Shown here: positions 10,301-18,442 of the stretch, piece by piece
How positions within the stretch are numbered: position 1 is the stretch's first letter
Layout: the number at the start of each line of letters is the position of its first letter
NCBI GenBank assembly: GCA_030145195.1
Contig: JAQYVY010000029.1
Span: forward strand, 1 to 48,547
Origin: Desulfuromonadales bacterium
GTDB taxonomy: Bacteria > Desulfobacterota > Desulfuromonadia > Desulfuromonadales > BM103
Length of the DNA: 48,547 nucleotides
Reading direction: 5' to 3'
Notes under the pieces: generated by a model
Told to the model about the DNA's origin: nothing
Databases searched by the model: none
Seen by the model: the letters and a program-made list of their open reading frames with translations, nothing else
Made by a program: the position numbers and the translations under genes

Positions 10301-10895
10301 TGACGATATCGCCGAGGCGCAAAAGGTTCTGGCGGGTGGCTTCGATCTTACGCAGAGCTGACTTCTTGCGGGCTTTGAACTTGGTGACGCCTGCGGCTTC
10401 TTCAATCAAAGAGCGGCGATCCTCAGGCTTGGAGTTGATGATCATGCCGATCTTGCCCTGCTCAATAATTGAATAGGCGCGAGAACCAACCCCGGTATCC
10501 ATGAATAATTCGGTGATGTCAAGCAAACGGCAGGGGAGTTTATTCAGCAGATAATCGCTATCGCCGTTACGATAAAGTCGACGGGTAATCTGAATCTCAC
10601 TGTACTCACGAAAAGCGGCCGGAGCCAACCCGGAAGAGTTATCCATAATCAGGTTAACTTCAGCCATACCCAGCGGCTTGCGGCTTTCACTGCCGCCAAA
10701 GATCACATCCTCCATCATCTTGCCGCGCAAATTGCGGGCACTCTGTTCGCCCATAACCCAACGAATGGCATCGACAACGTTACTCTTGCCGCAACCGTTC
10801 GGGCCGACGATGGAAGTCACGCCCTCCTCGAAATCGAGAATCGTTCGCTCGAAGAAAGACTTGAAGCCGGTAATTTCTATACGCTTTATTTTCAT
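7362..10895 (-). CDS. smc: Chromosome segregation protein SMC
   Basis: Structural maintenance of chromosomes ATPase, core of bacterial condensin. It has 1177 residues: Walker A GPNGCGKSN at about 31-39, two long coiled coils separated by a hinge (around residues 510-660, with GLVADVLDVPARYEAAMEA and GEVTGGGRQ), the ABC signature LLSGGEKALTAVA and Walker B FCLLDEVDAPLDDAN. All ATPase motifs are intact. The start MKIKRIEITGFKSF is the canonical SMC N-terminus. No clear Shine-Dalgarno is visible. Confidence 0.98.
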   Translation of the reverse strand: MKIKRIEITGFKSFFERTILDFEEGVTSIVGPNGCGKSNVVDAIRWVMGEQSARNLRGKMMEDVIFGGSESRKPLGMAEVNLIMDNSSGLAPAAFREYSEIQITRRLYRNGDSDYLLNKLPCRLLDITELFMDTGVGSRAYSIIEQGKIGMIINSKPEDRRSLIEEAAGVTKFKARKKSALRKIEATRQNLLRLGDIVSEVRRQMNSLKRQAQRAKRFTEFREELRGVELQFGLRQFVALTERAEQSGQSAGEQTSQVDAVARQLEQAELNLETARLEHGERDKETTRGQEQVFHLTSEVQRIESRLEYGAREIETLDRQQQKMVAEQAEIERRLTATAQEEQLLQQTQSDQADVLLSEQDRLVEMEGVLFDLTDQEDSFERQLEQVRQKLYQLLSELMRMSSQQEEADRRLVVLTDLTERNRQEAIVVQGQLNHLQLNRSSLTTTLERIETERNALVDKRQQLQQYQVDLKEQVEGVENELLLRREELSRQRSRLESLQQLEQNLEGYARGVKTLLSDALHKSRMQGLVADVLDVPARYEAAMEAVLGERVQALLPESLDNVTAALEFLREHEGRCTFLLPEYQTGDAPSLPDAVPLVDVLKNHKGVPATVARLLAGVYLVDDLTHCFSRQLPFGVTLVTEDGSMLSHRGEVTGGGRQALDQGLLHKKREMKELEKQVKHLDRDVAELNQRRESSREKLFVTDTSLRQTENDLHQKEISVVDSQKDLAGLKQEDARLQERVEVLSLEEGQLHEEHETLQRTLQVSVGSRQTGEAEKRELEALVARLQADLLSVRERAAEVRQGVTTLKVSLASLREREESNRTSRERLVALREELQQRQVMLGQDAGEAVVKQGELRSEVAKLKLEMEALYHKRVEKEQTLAGLRERFEASRQDIDHREAELKNFRARANQLREELATRQMQTRELQLEIEHVRQTFSDRYRLDLADVEVAAKFDKDFDEESATQRRIYLQKRIDEIGEVNLMAIEEFEELEERYEFLTVQQDDLLQSLEGLQAAITKINRTTRKRFRETFDQVNAKFRDLFPRLFNGGQAELQLTDENDLLETGIEVVAQPPGKKLQNVTLLSGGEKALTAVAMIFSIFMIKPSPFCLLDEVDAPLDDANIGRFNDIVATMSETSQFIIITHNKRTMEIADNLYGITMEEPGVSKLVSVCLKEVA

Positions 10896-11156
10896 GTTGA
10901 CGCTGTGAGCAGGACCTGGACATGTGCCTGTTGGGAGTTTCTGAAGCTGACTGTCTGGCCGGTGATTTTAGCAAGCAATGGTCAGACTGTAAAGGAGATT
11001 AAACCCAACATAATGACTTCGGCTCAGGCAAAAAGTCAGGTCGTTAAACACTCTGTTCCAGCGCCGCACTCGCACGAAGAGTTGTCCTGCAAATTTAATG
11101 CGGATCAGGCCGTTTGACGGTTGCCCTGAATCCCACAGGAGAGTATCTTTGCCATT

Positions 11157-12035
11157 ATGATGACCCATTGGACAGTCAATCCCTACGAAGAACACCGCCC
11201 CCTGCTCGAAGCCATCTCGCTGCGAATTCCGAGCGCGCCACGTGCTTTCCTGCGGCAACTCTGCAAAAAGCAGCGGGTCTTTATTGACGACCATCTTGCC
11301 ACCGCCGACACCCTGGTTTCGACCGGCCAAAAAATCTCCATAAAGAAATCTCTGCGCACAGAAGAATTCATAACAGCTTCACAACTCGTCCCCCGGCAGA
11401 TCCTCTACGAGGACGAACAGTGCATGGTCATCAACAAGCCAGCGGGGCTCGCCGTACATCATGCGCACGGCCACACCGACGACCTGCAATTACACGTTCA
11501 GGCCTTTTTGCATCGTCGGGGAAATGACTTCCGGACGGCACCGGTTCACCGGCTCGACATCGGCACCTCTGGCCCGGTCCTGTTTGGCAAAGGTCGCGCC
11601 GCAATCAGTCAGTTGGGCAAGATGCTCATGGACCATCAGGCAGAAAAATATTACCTGGCGCTGGTTCAGGGAGAAACACCTCAACAAGGCGAGCTTTGTT
11701 CGGCAGTCCCAGCAAAAGGCAAGATTAAAGAGGCCCGCACAGGCTATCAGCGTCTGGCCTGTTCCGGCGGCTATTCACTCCTTGAGTTAACGTTGGAGAC
11801 CGGGCGCAAGCACCAGATACGCTACCAGCTGGCGGAAGCGGGTTGGCCGATTGCTGGCGACCTCCGCTACAAAGGGCCAACGACAAACGACCTGAGCCGA
11901 CCCTTTCTGCACTGCCATCGGTTGCTTTTTCCACAACCAGAGACCGGGCAACCGTTACAAATCAACTGCGAGCTACCCGATGACTTGAAGCCCTTGCTCA
12001 CAACTTTGGGCATAACCCTCCCGCCCACCTATTGA
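11157..12035 (+). CDS. RluA-family pseudouridine synthase
   Basis: Isomerises uridine to pseudouridine in rRNA or tRNA. The catalytic motif is HRLDIGTSG (Asp is the nucleophile), with the usual upstream ILYEDEQCMVINKPAGLAVHH and the downstream EAEKYYLAL and LETGRKHQIRYQLAEAGWPIAGD blocks. An S4-like region precedes the catalytic domain. It has 292 residues. A second ATG follows immediately at 11160. Which RNA site it modifies cannot be told from sequence. Confidence 0.9.
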   Translation: MMTHWTVNPYEEHRPLLEAISLRIPSAPRAFLRQLCKKQRVFIDDHLATADTLVSTGQKISIKKSLRTEEFITASQLVPRQILYEDEQCMVINKPAGLAVHHAHGHTDDLQLHVQAFLHRRGNDFRTAPVHRLDIGTSGPVLFGKGRAAISQLGKMLMDHQAEKYYLALVQGETPQQGELCSAVPAKGKIKEARTGYQRLACSGGYSLLELTLETGRKHQIRYQLAEAGWPIAGDLRYKGPTTNDLSRPFLHCHRLLFPQPETGQPLQINCELPDDLKPLLTTLGITLPPTY

Positions 12036-12264
12036 GCAGGAATAATTTTCAAAAAACCCAAGCAAAGGCGATAAGGGTTAACGCTAAGGTCGCCAAGGCC
12101 AAGGAAAAGCGCAACAAGAGGGCCCACGCGGAGAGAATTCATACCAATTGTGTCTTTACTGGTTTCTCTATAGCGGCGACTGCGTCTGCTTTCATTCTTC
12201 AACGTTACTTGCCCTGGTAACAACATCATTGCCTTAAATGTTTATATTACAATTCTGAAATTTT
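12036..12264. other. Intergenic stretch with repeat-like sequence
   Basis: No convincing gene. Around 12075-12135 the sequence (TTAACGCTAAGGTCGCC, AAGCGCAAC, CACGCGGAGAGAA) resembles the short degenerate AACGC(T/A)AAGG-type intergenic repeats that also occur at the right end of the window. A 62-codon open frame starting here shows no start signal and is not called. Confidence 0.4.
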
Positions 12265-12293
12265 CTGCCAAAGGATCGCAAACTGAGTATAAT
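12265..12293 (+). promoter_or_regulatory. Promoter for histidine kinase/AsmA operon
   Basis: A perfect TATAAT -10 box (12288-12293) lies 17 bases after CTGCCA (12265-12270, four of six matches to TTGACA). The predicted start is about 60 bases before the kinase ATG. Confidence 0.55.
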
Positions 12294-12355
12294 AGCCACG
12301 TAATTATTGCGATTTTCACTCTACTTCAGATCTTTCTGCTCTGCCACGGCTTGGA

Positions 12356-13723
12356 ATGAACATTCAACAGAGAAAACGCCTGCACCGCCATACGCTCATC
12401 CGTACAGTGGTGTTTTATGCATTGGTAGCAAGCCTGTGGATCTTCCTGTCGGATGCCATCCTAGCCTGGCTGATCATTGACCCACAACTACTCACCCGAA
12501 TTCAAACTATCAAAGGCTGGCTGTTTGTCATTGTTACCGCCACCCTGCTTTTCTTCTACCTCAGCCATTGCCTCCAAGCACTTCTCGTTCGCGAGGAAGC
12601 GCTCGAAGCCGAACAAGCCAAAGCTCAGCAAGATATCCTGACTCGGTTCCAACAGCTCAGAACTTTATTCGACTCGATGAACGCGATTATCTACGTTGCG
12701 GATTTTTCGACCCATGAGCTGCTCTATGTTAACCGATTTACAAAGGAGTTGTTTGGCCAGAATTGGCAAGGACGCAAATGTTACCACTATCTTCAGGAAG
12801 GCATTGAACAGCCCTGCGATTTTTGCACGAACTCACAACTTGTCAAAGATGGCGAACCGGGGCCATCTGTAACCTGGGAGTTTCGGAACACCATAAACCA
12901 GCACTGGTACGAATGTTTCGACAAAGCAATCCCCTGGACAAACGGAGAGCTGGTTCGTCTGGAGATAGCGTTGGATGTCACCGAGCGCAAAGAGCTCGAA
13001 AAAATCAAGGACGACCTACTCTCCACCGTAAGTCACGAAATGCGCACCCCCCTGACAGCTATAAGTGGCTTCGCTGAGCTCCTTCTCGACAATAAGGGGA
13101 TGCCGCAAGAGTTTCAAAACCATCTCCAGATCATCTTCAATGAGACGGAGAAAATGGCCGATCTGGTCAACGACTTTCTTGAGATTCGGCGCCTTAAAAC
13201 AGATCGTACCCGTGTCGACTACACGTTGCTGAAAGTTGAAGACCTCTTCAACCTTTGCCTGAAGAACTGCCGTGACCGCAAAGAGGGGCATGAGATCCGT
13301 TTCGACGGCGACACCGAGGCCAAGGTTTTCGGCAACCATCGGGAGTTGACCCAGGTTATCAGCCACCTCATCTCGAATGCCTGCCGCTACTCACCAGCAG
13401 GTGGCACCATCGAACTTAAGGTCAAAACAAAGCCAAACGAAACCCAACTCTGCATAATGGACCATGGAGTCGGTATCCCGGCTCACGAACTGGACAACAT
13501 CTTCGAGCCGTTTCATCGCCTCGACACCGGCGACAACCGTAGCACAGGCGGAGTGGGCATGGGGTTATCGCTGGTCAAGGAGATCGTTGGCCTGCACGGC
13601 GGTCGCCTCCGGGTGGAAAGCACTCCTGGAGAGGGCAGTCGTTTTTATATTACGCTACCAAACTTGACCGGGCTGTCTCAACCGCAAGGTTCAGACACCA
13701 AAGCCCAGCACTGGCGATTATGA
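12356..13723 (+). CDS. Membrane PAS sensor histidine kinase
   Basis: Two N-terminal membrane helices (about residues 14-40 and 53-76) enclose only a very short periplasmic loop. Then come a coiled linker, a PAS domain (about 97-212), a HisKA domain with SHEMRTP (phospho-His near 227) and a HATPase domain with N-box SNACRYS and G-box GVGMGLS. The PAS holds three cysteines, C142 plus a CDFC pair (154/157), which may bind a metal or sense redox. No response regulator is adjacent. The stop overlaps the next start (ATGA), so kinase and AsmA-like protein are translationally coupled. Confidence 0.92.
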   Translation: MNIQQRKRLHRHTLIRTVVFYALVASLWIFLSDAILAWLIIDPQLLTRIQTIKGWLFVIVTATLLFFYLSHCLQALLVREEALEAEQAKAQQDILTRFQQLRTLFDSMNAIIYVADFSTHELLYVNRFTKELFGQNWQGRKCYHYLQEGIEQPCDFCTNSQLVKDGEPGPSVTWEFRNTINQHWYECFDKAIPWTNGELVRLEIALDVTERKELEKIKDDLLSTVSHEMRTPLTAISGFAELLLDNKGMPQEFQNHLQIIFNETEKMADLVNDFLEIRRLKTDRTRVDYTLLKVEDLFNLCLKNCRDRKEGHEIRFDGDTEAKVFGNHRELTQVISHLISNACRYSPAGGTIELKVKTKPNETQLCIMDHGVGIPAHELDNIFEPFHRLDTGDNRSTGGVGMGLSLVKEIVGLHGGRLRVESTPGEGSRFYITLPNLTGLSQPQGSDTKAQHWRL

Positions 13724-16700
13724 CAACCAAGAAAGCCTCAACCAATCCCCGCAAACGCATCCTGATCCTATCGGTGCTGGCCATTGTTTTGGCGGCATCA
13801 ACCTGGATCGGATTCTTCCTGGCATCGTTTGACCTTAACGACTACCGAAATCAGGTGCAGACACAACTGTCAAGTCACCTTTCATTACCCGTCGAACTCG
13901 GTGAACTCCGATACCAGTTTCACAACACCAACCTGGCCCTGAGTCTGACTGGACTCCATATCGGCAATGCCGAGTCAATCTTAGAGATTATGGTGCCGGA
14001 GATTTTGGTCAACCTGCGCTGGCAAGGCCTGTTAAACCGACGCTTTGAATTTAAAAAAATCAGCCTGATTCACCCCAAGCTGAACTTCAGGCTGCAACCG
14101 CACGAGCTCTCCTCAACAGCGATTCCTCGGGGAACAACGCCGCTTCTGATTGATCAGGCGCTGATTTACCAGACCAAGATTGAAGAACTTGAACTCATTG
14201 CCGGCGTCCTGACGCTTGCACTGCCTCAAAAAAACGGCGAAAAAAGATTCATTGAGTTTGCCGATCTCGACGGGTCTATGGAGGATGTTGGTCTTGAGCG
14301 CACCAGCCAGATTTTCCTGAAAGGCCATTTCAGGGCACCGGGGCAGAGTCAACACAGTCTATGGGATTTGCAGGGGAACATGACCCCGACTCTCGATCCA
14401 CAGGCAGGTTTCATTTCCGATTTAAACCTTAATCTAACCGCAAAAGAGCTCGAACTCACAGCACTCAAAGCCCTGCTTGCACCTCAACATGACGAGTTGA
14501 GTGTGGCAGGGCAAAGCTGGCTTCAACTCCATATCGAGGGCTCACCGGCCGCAGCCATTGAATTTCAGGCCGAGTTGAATTCAGACAACCTGGCCATAAC
14601 GCCCGGACACGGGTATACACAGCCGGTGCAAATGAATCAGCTCCTGGCCTCGGGGCGCTTACACCTCCGCGGCGCACCTCCGCGCATCAGCGATCTGCAA
14701 CTCAAGAGCGACCGGTCACTTTTGTCAGGAGAGCTGCATTGGAGTCCGGCCGGCCAAGCGACCGGAACCACGCTTTTTTTGACGGACAGCAGCCTACCCC
14801 TCCAGCAACTGAAAGCATGGCTCCCCGACCAACCGGAGATGTCAGCCACGATTCGCAACGGGCTACAGGATCAGGGACTGCTGCAGATTAAAACGGCACA
14901 ATTGGGATTTACAACCGCCGGCGCAACCGGGCAAACGGGCCGCTGGCATCTCGAACAAGTCCAGGCAGAGCTACAGGATGGAGCCTGGCGCCCGTCGCAG
15001 GGGCCACTGACCGAGATAAAGAGGCTGCAGCTCAAACTTGCCGACAATCAATGGCAAATCGACTGTAATGACGGACGACTCGGCTCGACGCCCTTCACTC
15101 TTGATGGTGGAATCCAGATCGACGCACAAGGGGAGCCGCACGTCTCACTCAACTTCCATGGCGAGATTTCTCCGCCAGAGCTATTTTCGGACTGGCAAGT
15201 GACGCCTCCGCCTTTTTCGCTCTCTGGAAAGGTGCCGTTTACCGGCCATATCGAGGGGCCGACCGAACAACTCAAGCTAGACCTTTTAATCAAGCTCTCC
15301 GAACTGAATCTCAGCAACAACTCGTCGCTAGAGATCAAACCCGACGTTGACGATAAACTGGTGCTGCAAGGGTCACTGTCCCCCAAAGAATTCGGCATTG
15401 ATCATGCCGCGCTGCAATGGTCTCTGATAAAGGGTCATTTCTCCGGCACACTGCCTTGGGGTGCTTTGGACCAAAGTCGGCTGGAAGCCCTTATTACCAT
15501 CGCCGACCTGGCAGCTCTCGGCAAAAGTTCACCACCACTCAGCAAGCTGGGGCTTCAGGGACAGGCTGAAGTGGATATCCGTCAAAGCGGAAATCCATTC
15601 GAGACTTTTCCACAGCTGACCATCACCCTGCGCGAGGCCGCGATACGAACCGGCAACAGCGTCGCCGACTTGTCCCGTATCAATGGTCGCATTCAAGTCT
15701 CATCATCCGGCTTGCAAGCCAACAATCTACTGGTCCACCTGGGGCAATCGCCGCTAACGGTTCAAGCCAAGCTCAAGAATTTCGCTGAGCCACGGCTGGA
15801 ACTGGACGTCAAGGCGCCATCAATCCGGGCGGATGATCTGATATTTCACTCGGACAAGGCAATTCTACGCGACATTTCCGGGCATTTAGAACTTGACCGC
15901 AACCAGCTCACCCTTGACCAGGTCGGGGTTCGCCTCGATGGCGGTACCCAAGCCACAGTCAGTGGTGCCATCGGCTTCAACTCTCCAGTTGCAGTCAATC
16001 TGGACATCACCTCCGAGTTTGCCAACATCAGCGAGGTCATCGGTCTGTGGACGGACACCTCTGGCAGTGACAACCAAGAGCGGCTCCAGCAAAGCGAAAA
16101 TCCCGGCAGCAAACCGCCACGAGCCAAGGTTGTAATCAAGGCAGAAGTAAGCCGGGGCGAGCTCTATGGCATGCAGTTTCAAAATGCCAAAGGCACGATT
16201 CTCCCGAGCCGAGAGCGGCTCGTTATTCATCCTCTGGACTTTTCGGTGGGAGCTGGTTTCTGCAATGCCCAGGTGCTGACCGAGTTCAACGGCAAGGGCA
16301 ACACCCTGCTACGAATATCGGGACACGCCGAGGATGTCGACGCCCTCGAGGTCTATCGGGAACTGCTGCACCAGAAGAATATCATCCGCGGCAAACTGCA
16401 CGGCGATTTCTATATACAAGGATTGGTCGGATCACAATATCTGCCTTCATCCTATGGCAACTTCAGCATTCAGGTTCACGACGGCGTACTCCATCAGTTC
16501 CCGGTCTTAAGCAAAGTTTTTTCACTGTTGAACGTCTCGCAACTCTTTGCGCTGCGTCTCCCGGATATGGCGACTGAGGGTATGCCTTTCGACAGGCTGC
16601 ATGCGAATTTCCAGTTGCAAAACGGCATTCTGAAATCGGAGGATCTGCTGATTCAGAGCGAAGCAATGAATCAGTCTTATAATGGACAAATCAACCTGAT

Positions 16701-16995
16701 CAACAAAGAGCTCGACATGACCATGGCCATTCACCCCTTGGGCACAGTCGATAAAATTGTCTCTCATATTCCGATCGCGGGCTGGTTATTGACCGGCGAG
16801 GACAAGGCTTTTCTGACCGCGCATTTTTCCGTCAAGGGGCTGGCAGGGAATCCTTCCGTAAGCTCTGTACCGATCGACACGCTCTCAGATACAACCCTCG
16901 GCCTGCTCAAGCGAACGCTGGGATTGCCGTTCAAGCTGATTGAAGACCCGCAGATTCTCTGGGGTGGCGATGCAAGCGATAATGCTGGCGAATAA
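13720..16995 (+). CDS. AsmA-like (YhdP/TAM-type) envelope protein
   Basis: A 1091-residue protein with one N-terminal membrane helix (about residues 14-36) followed by a long beta-rich periplasmic body. The N-terminal pattern (FDLNDYRNQVQTQLSSHLSLPVELGEL) is typical of AsmA proteins. The C-terminal 200 residues (FPVLSKVFSLLNVSQLF, GMPFDRLHANFQLQNGIL, LGTVDKIVSHIPIAGWLLTG) match the DUF3971/AsmA_2 region of YhdP-like proteins. Such proteins are thought to bridge the envelope and move phospholipids to the outer membrane. Coupling to a histidine kinase by ATGA overlap is unusual. Confidence 0.85.
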   Translation: MTTKKASTNPRKRILILSVLAIVLAASTWIGFFLASFDLNDYRNQVQTQLSSHLSLPVELGELRYQFHNTNLALSLTGLHIGNAESILEIMVPEILVNLRWQGLLNRRFEFKKISLIHPKLNFRLQPHELSSTAIPRGTTPLLIDQALIYQTKIEELELIAGVLTLALPQKNGEKRFIEFADLDGSMEDVGLERTSQIFLKGHFRAPGQSQHSLWDLQGNMTPTLDPQAGFISDLNLNLTAKELELTALKALLAPQHDELSVAGQSWLQLHIEGSPAAAIEFQAELNSDNLAITPGHGYTQPVQMNQLLASGRLHLRGAPPRISDLQLKSDRSLLSGELHWSPAGQATGTTLFLTDSSLPLQQLKAWLPDQPEMSATIRNGLQDQGLLQIKTAQLGFTTAGATGQTGRWHLEQVQAELQDGAWRPSQGPLTEIKRLQLKLADNQWQIDCNDGRLGSTPFTLDGGIQIDAQGEPHVSLNFHGEISPPELFSDWQVTPPPFSLSGKVPFTGHIEGPTEQLKLDLLIKLSELNLSNNSSLEIKPDVDDKLVLQGSLSPKEFGIDHAALQWSLIKGHFSGTLPWGALDQSRLEALITIADLAALGKSSPPLSKLGLQGQAEVDIRQSGNPFETFPQLTITLREAAIRTGNSVADLSRINGRIQVSSSGLQANNLLVHLGQSPLTVQAKLKNFAEPRLELDVKAPSIRADDLIFHSDKAILRDISGHLELDRNQLTLDQVGVRLDGGTQATVSGAIGFNSPVAVNLDITSEFANISEVIGLWTDTSGSDNQERLQQSENPGSKPPRAKVVIKAEVSRGELYGMQFQNAKGTILPSRERLVIHPLDFSVGAGFCNAQVLTEFNGKGNTLLRISGHAEDVDALEVYRELLHQKNIIRGKLHGDFYIQGLVGSQYLPSSYGNFSIQVHDGVLHQFPVLSKVFSLLNVSQLFALRLPDMATEGMPFDRLHANFQLQNGILKSEDLLIQSEAMNQSYNGQINLINKELDMTMAIHPLGTVDKIVSHIPIAGWLLTGEDKAFLTAHFSVKGLAGNPSVSSVPIDTLSDTTLGLLKRTLGLPFKLIEDPQILWGGDASDNAGE

Positions 16996-17047
16996 GATGG
17001 GGGAGTTGTGGTGGTTGGCAACAAGAGAGGGGGAGTTGGACTTAGTT

Positions 17048-17282
17048 AAGTGATAGGAATGTGCTTTTGTCGGGTTGACGTGATCTGGCCATAAAAAGCC
17101 CCTCCCATCGAATAAGCGCCCCCAAATTGACCGCTTCTCACTTCTACCTCAGGCCCAAATACATGTCAAACCCAAAACCCCGGGTAGGAAAACACTTCAA
17201 CCCACTAAAACCACTTGAATCTACCAGATTTTGCACAGACCGTCCCCAGCACATCCCCCCGAGTCAATGCAATATGACGTCC
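17048..17282 (-). repeat. Solo IS91-family terminal fragment (copy 1)
   Basis: A 235-bp segment matching 22452-22686 with no length difference. It covers the last five codons of the transposase (reading DVILH-stop on the minus strand) and the non-coding end of the element, which ends in TTCCTATCACTT on the minus strand. No further transposase is present: similarity stops abruptly at 17282, where quinone oxidoreductase codons begin. It is therefore a leftover of one-ended insertion or of a deletion that removed the rest of the element. Confidence 0.85.
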
Positions 17283-18178
17283 AGGTGGTCGCCACCTCGA
17301 TCAACCGCCCTGACCTGGTCCAACGGGCAGGCAACTATCCGGCCCCGAAGGGAGACTTTGAGATTCTCGGGCTCGAAGTTTCGGGGACCATTGCCGAGAC
17401 CGGCCCGGAAGTTACGGGCTGGAGTGTCGGCGATCGAGTAATCTCCCTGATTGGCGGCGGTGGTTACGCCAAATACGCGGTGGCCTATGCCAGTCACCTG
17501 ATGCATATCCCTGAGAGCGTGAGCTTTGAGGAAGCCGCTTGCATCTGCGAGTCCTACATCACGGCGTTCCTTAACGTCTTTATGATCGGCGACTTCCAGG
17601 ATGGCCAGACCGCTATCCTGCACGGCGGGGGTGGCGGCGTCAACACTGCGGCCATTCAACTCAGCAAGGCACTGACTCCAAACAGCAAGCTGATTGTCAC
17701 CGCCCACCCCTCCAAAATGGACCGGGTCCGCGACCTCGGCGCCGATCTGGTAATCAACTATCTTGAAAACCCCGACTTCACCGAGACCGTCAAGGAATTC
17801 ACCAACAAGAAAGGGGTCGATCTGGTTCTCGACCATGTTGGCGCCAAGTACCTCGGCCCTAACATGAAGTCCCTCGCCTACAAGGGCAAGCTGGTAAGTA
17901 TCGGAGTAATCAGCGGCATCAAGGCCGAGTTGAATCTGGCCCTGATGATGGTCAAGCGCCAGCAGATCATCGGCTCGGTGCTGCGCTCTCGCCCCGTTCC
18001 GGAGAAAGCCGAGATTGTCGCCGAATTCACCCGACGCGCCCTGCCAAAGTTTGCTGACCGTACCATCGTGCCAATTATCGAAAAGGCCTTCAGTATCGAT
18101 GAAGTGGTCGCCGCTCACGGCATGATGGAAGAGGACTCGCATTTTGGCAAGATTGTATTGAAGATTGCCGACGCCTAA
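17267..18178 (+). CDS. 5'-truncated NADPH:quinone oxidoreductase-like gene
   Basis: Zinc-independent MDR-family quinone oxidoreductase (PIG3/QOR type). Matches begin at VQVVATSINRPDLVQRAGNYPAP, which in intact relatives is about residue 28, and continue through the nucleotide-binding HGGGGGVNTAAIQL (AXXGXXG-like) to a normal C-terminus. The first 25-30 residues, the first beta strands of the catalytic domain, are missing because the IS fragment replaces them. An in-frame ATG (17267) and a TTG (17231) lie inside the IS end, so an N-terminally altered 303-residue protein could still be made. Probably impaired or non-functional; no promoter or ribosome site of its own is visible. Confidence 0.75.
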   Translation: MQYDVQVVATSINRPDLVQRAGNYPAPKGDFEILGLEVSGTIAETGPEVTGWSVGDRVISLIGGGGYAKYAVAYASHLMHIPESVSFEEAACICESYITAFLNVFMIGDFQDGQTAILHGGGGGVNTAAIQLSKALTPNSKLIVTAHPSKMDRVRDLGADLVINYLENPDFTETVKEFTNKKGVDLVLDHVGAKYLGPNMKSLAYKGKLVSIGVISGIKAELNLALMMVKRQQIIGSVLRSRPVPEKAEIVAEFTRRALPKFADRTIVPIIEKAFSIDEVVAAHGMMEEDSHFGKIVLKIADA

Positions 18179-18203
18179 GCTTTTCCCTACCTTAAACTCA
18201 TAA

Positions 18204-18245
18204 AACGCAAAAAGGCGGGAAGGAAATCTTCCGCCTTTTTGCGTC
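18204..18245 (+). terminator. Intrinsic terminator after quinone oxidoreductase
   Basis: Hairpin with arms AAAAAGGCGG.AAG and CTT.CCGCCTTTTT followed by the T-tract of its own arm and GCG. The A-rich upstream arm makes it potentially bidirectional. Confidence 0.85.
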
Positions 18246-18306
18246 CCTTTCTCAAGTCTAACCACTCATTTTTCAGACACACCGTTCTATTATCAAGATT
18301 AAACGC

Positions 18307-18335
18307 TTGACATTGAATTATAGTTATTAGAACAT
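18307..18335 (+). promoter_or_regulatory. Possible autotransporter promoter
   Basis: A consensus TTGACA (18307-18312) lies about 130 bases before the autotransporter ATG. Possible -10 sites are TAGAAC (spacer 15) or GAACAT (spacer 17), both poor. The surrounding sequence is AT-rich. Confidence 0.35.
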
Positions 18336-18442
18336 ACAAATCAATCGTGTTTTACCGAACACAATTCTCCGATAATTTACGTATAAAACATCACCTTACG
18401 TACTACACCGCTTATCAACCCTATCATTCTCAAGGAGTCAAA

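Noticed and set aside
12032-12220. 62-codon frame after the pseudouridine synthase
   Set aside because: Made largely of degenerate intergenic repeat sequence; Lys/Ala-rich reading is a by-product.
17264-18265. 333-codon minus-strand frame opposite the quinone oxidoreductase gene
   Set aside because: It is the antisense shadow of a clear MDR-family protein and has no family motifs or ribosome site.
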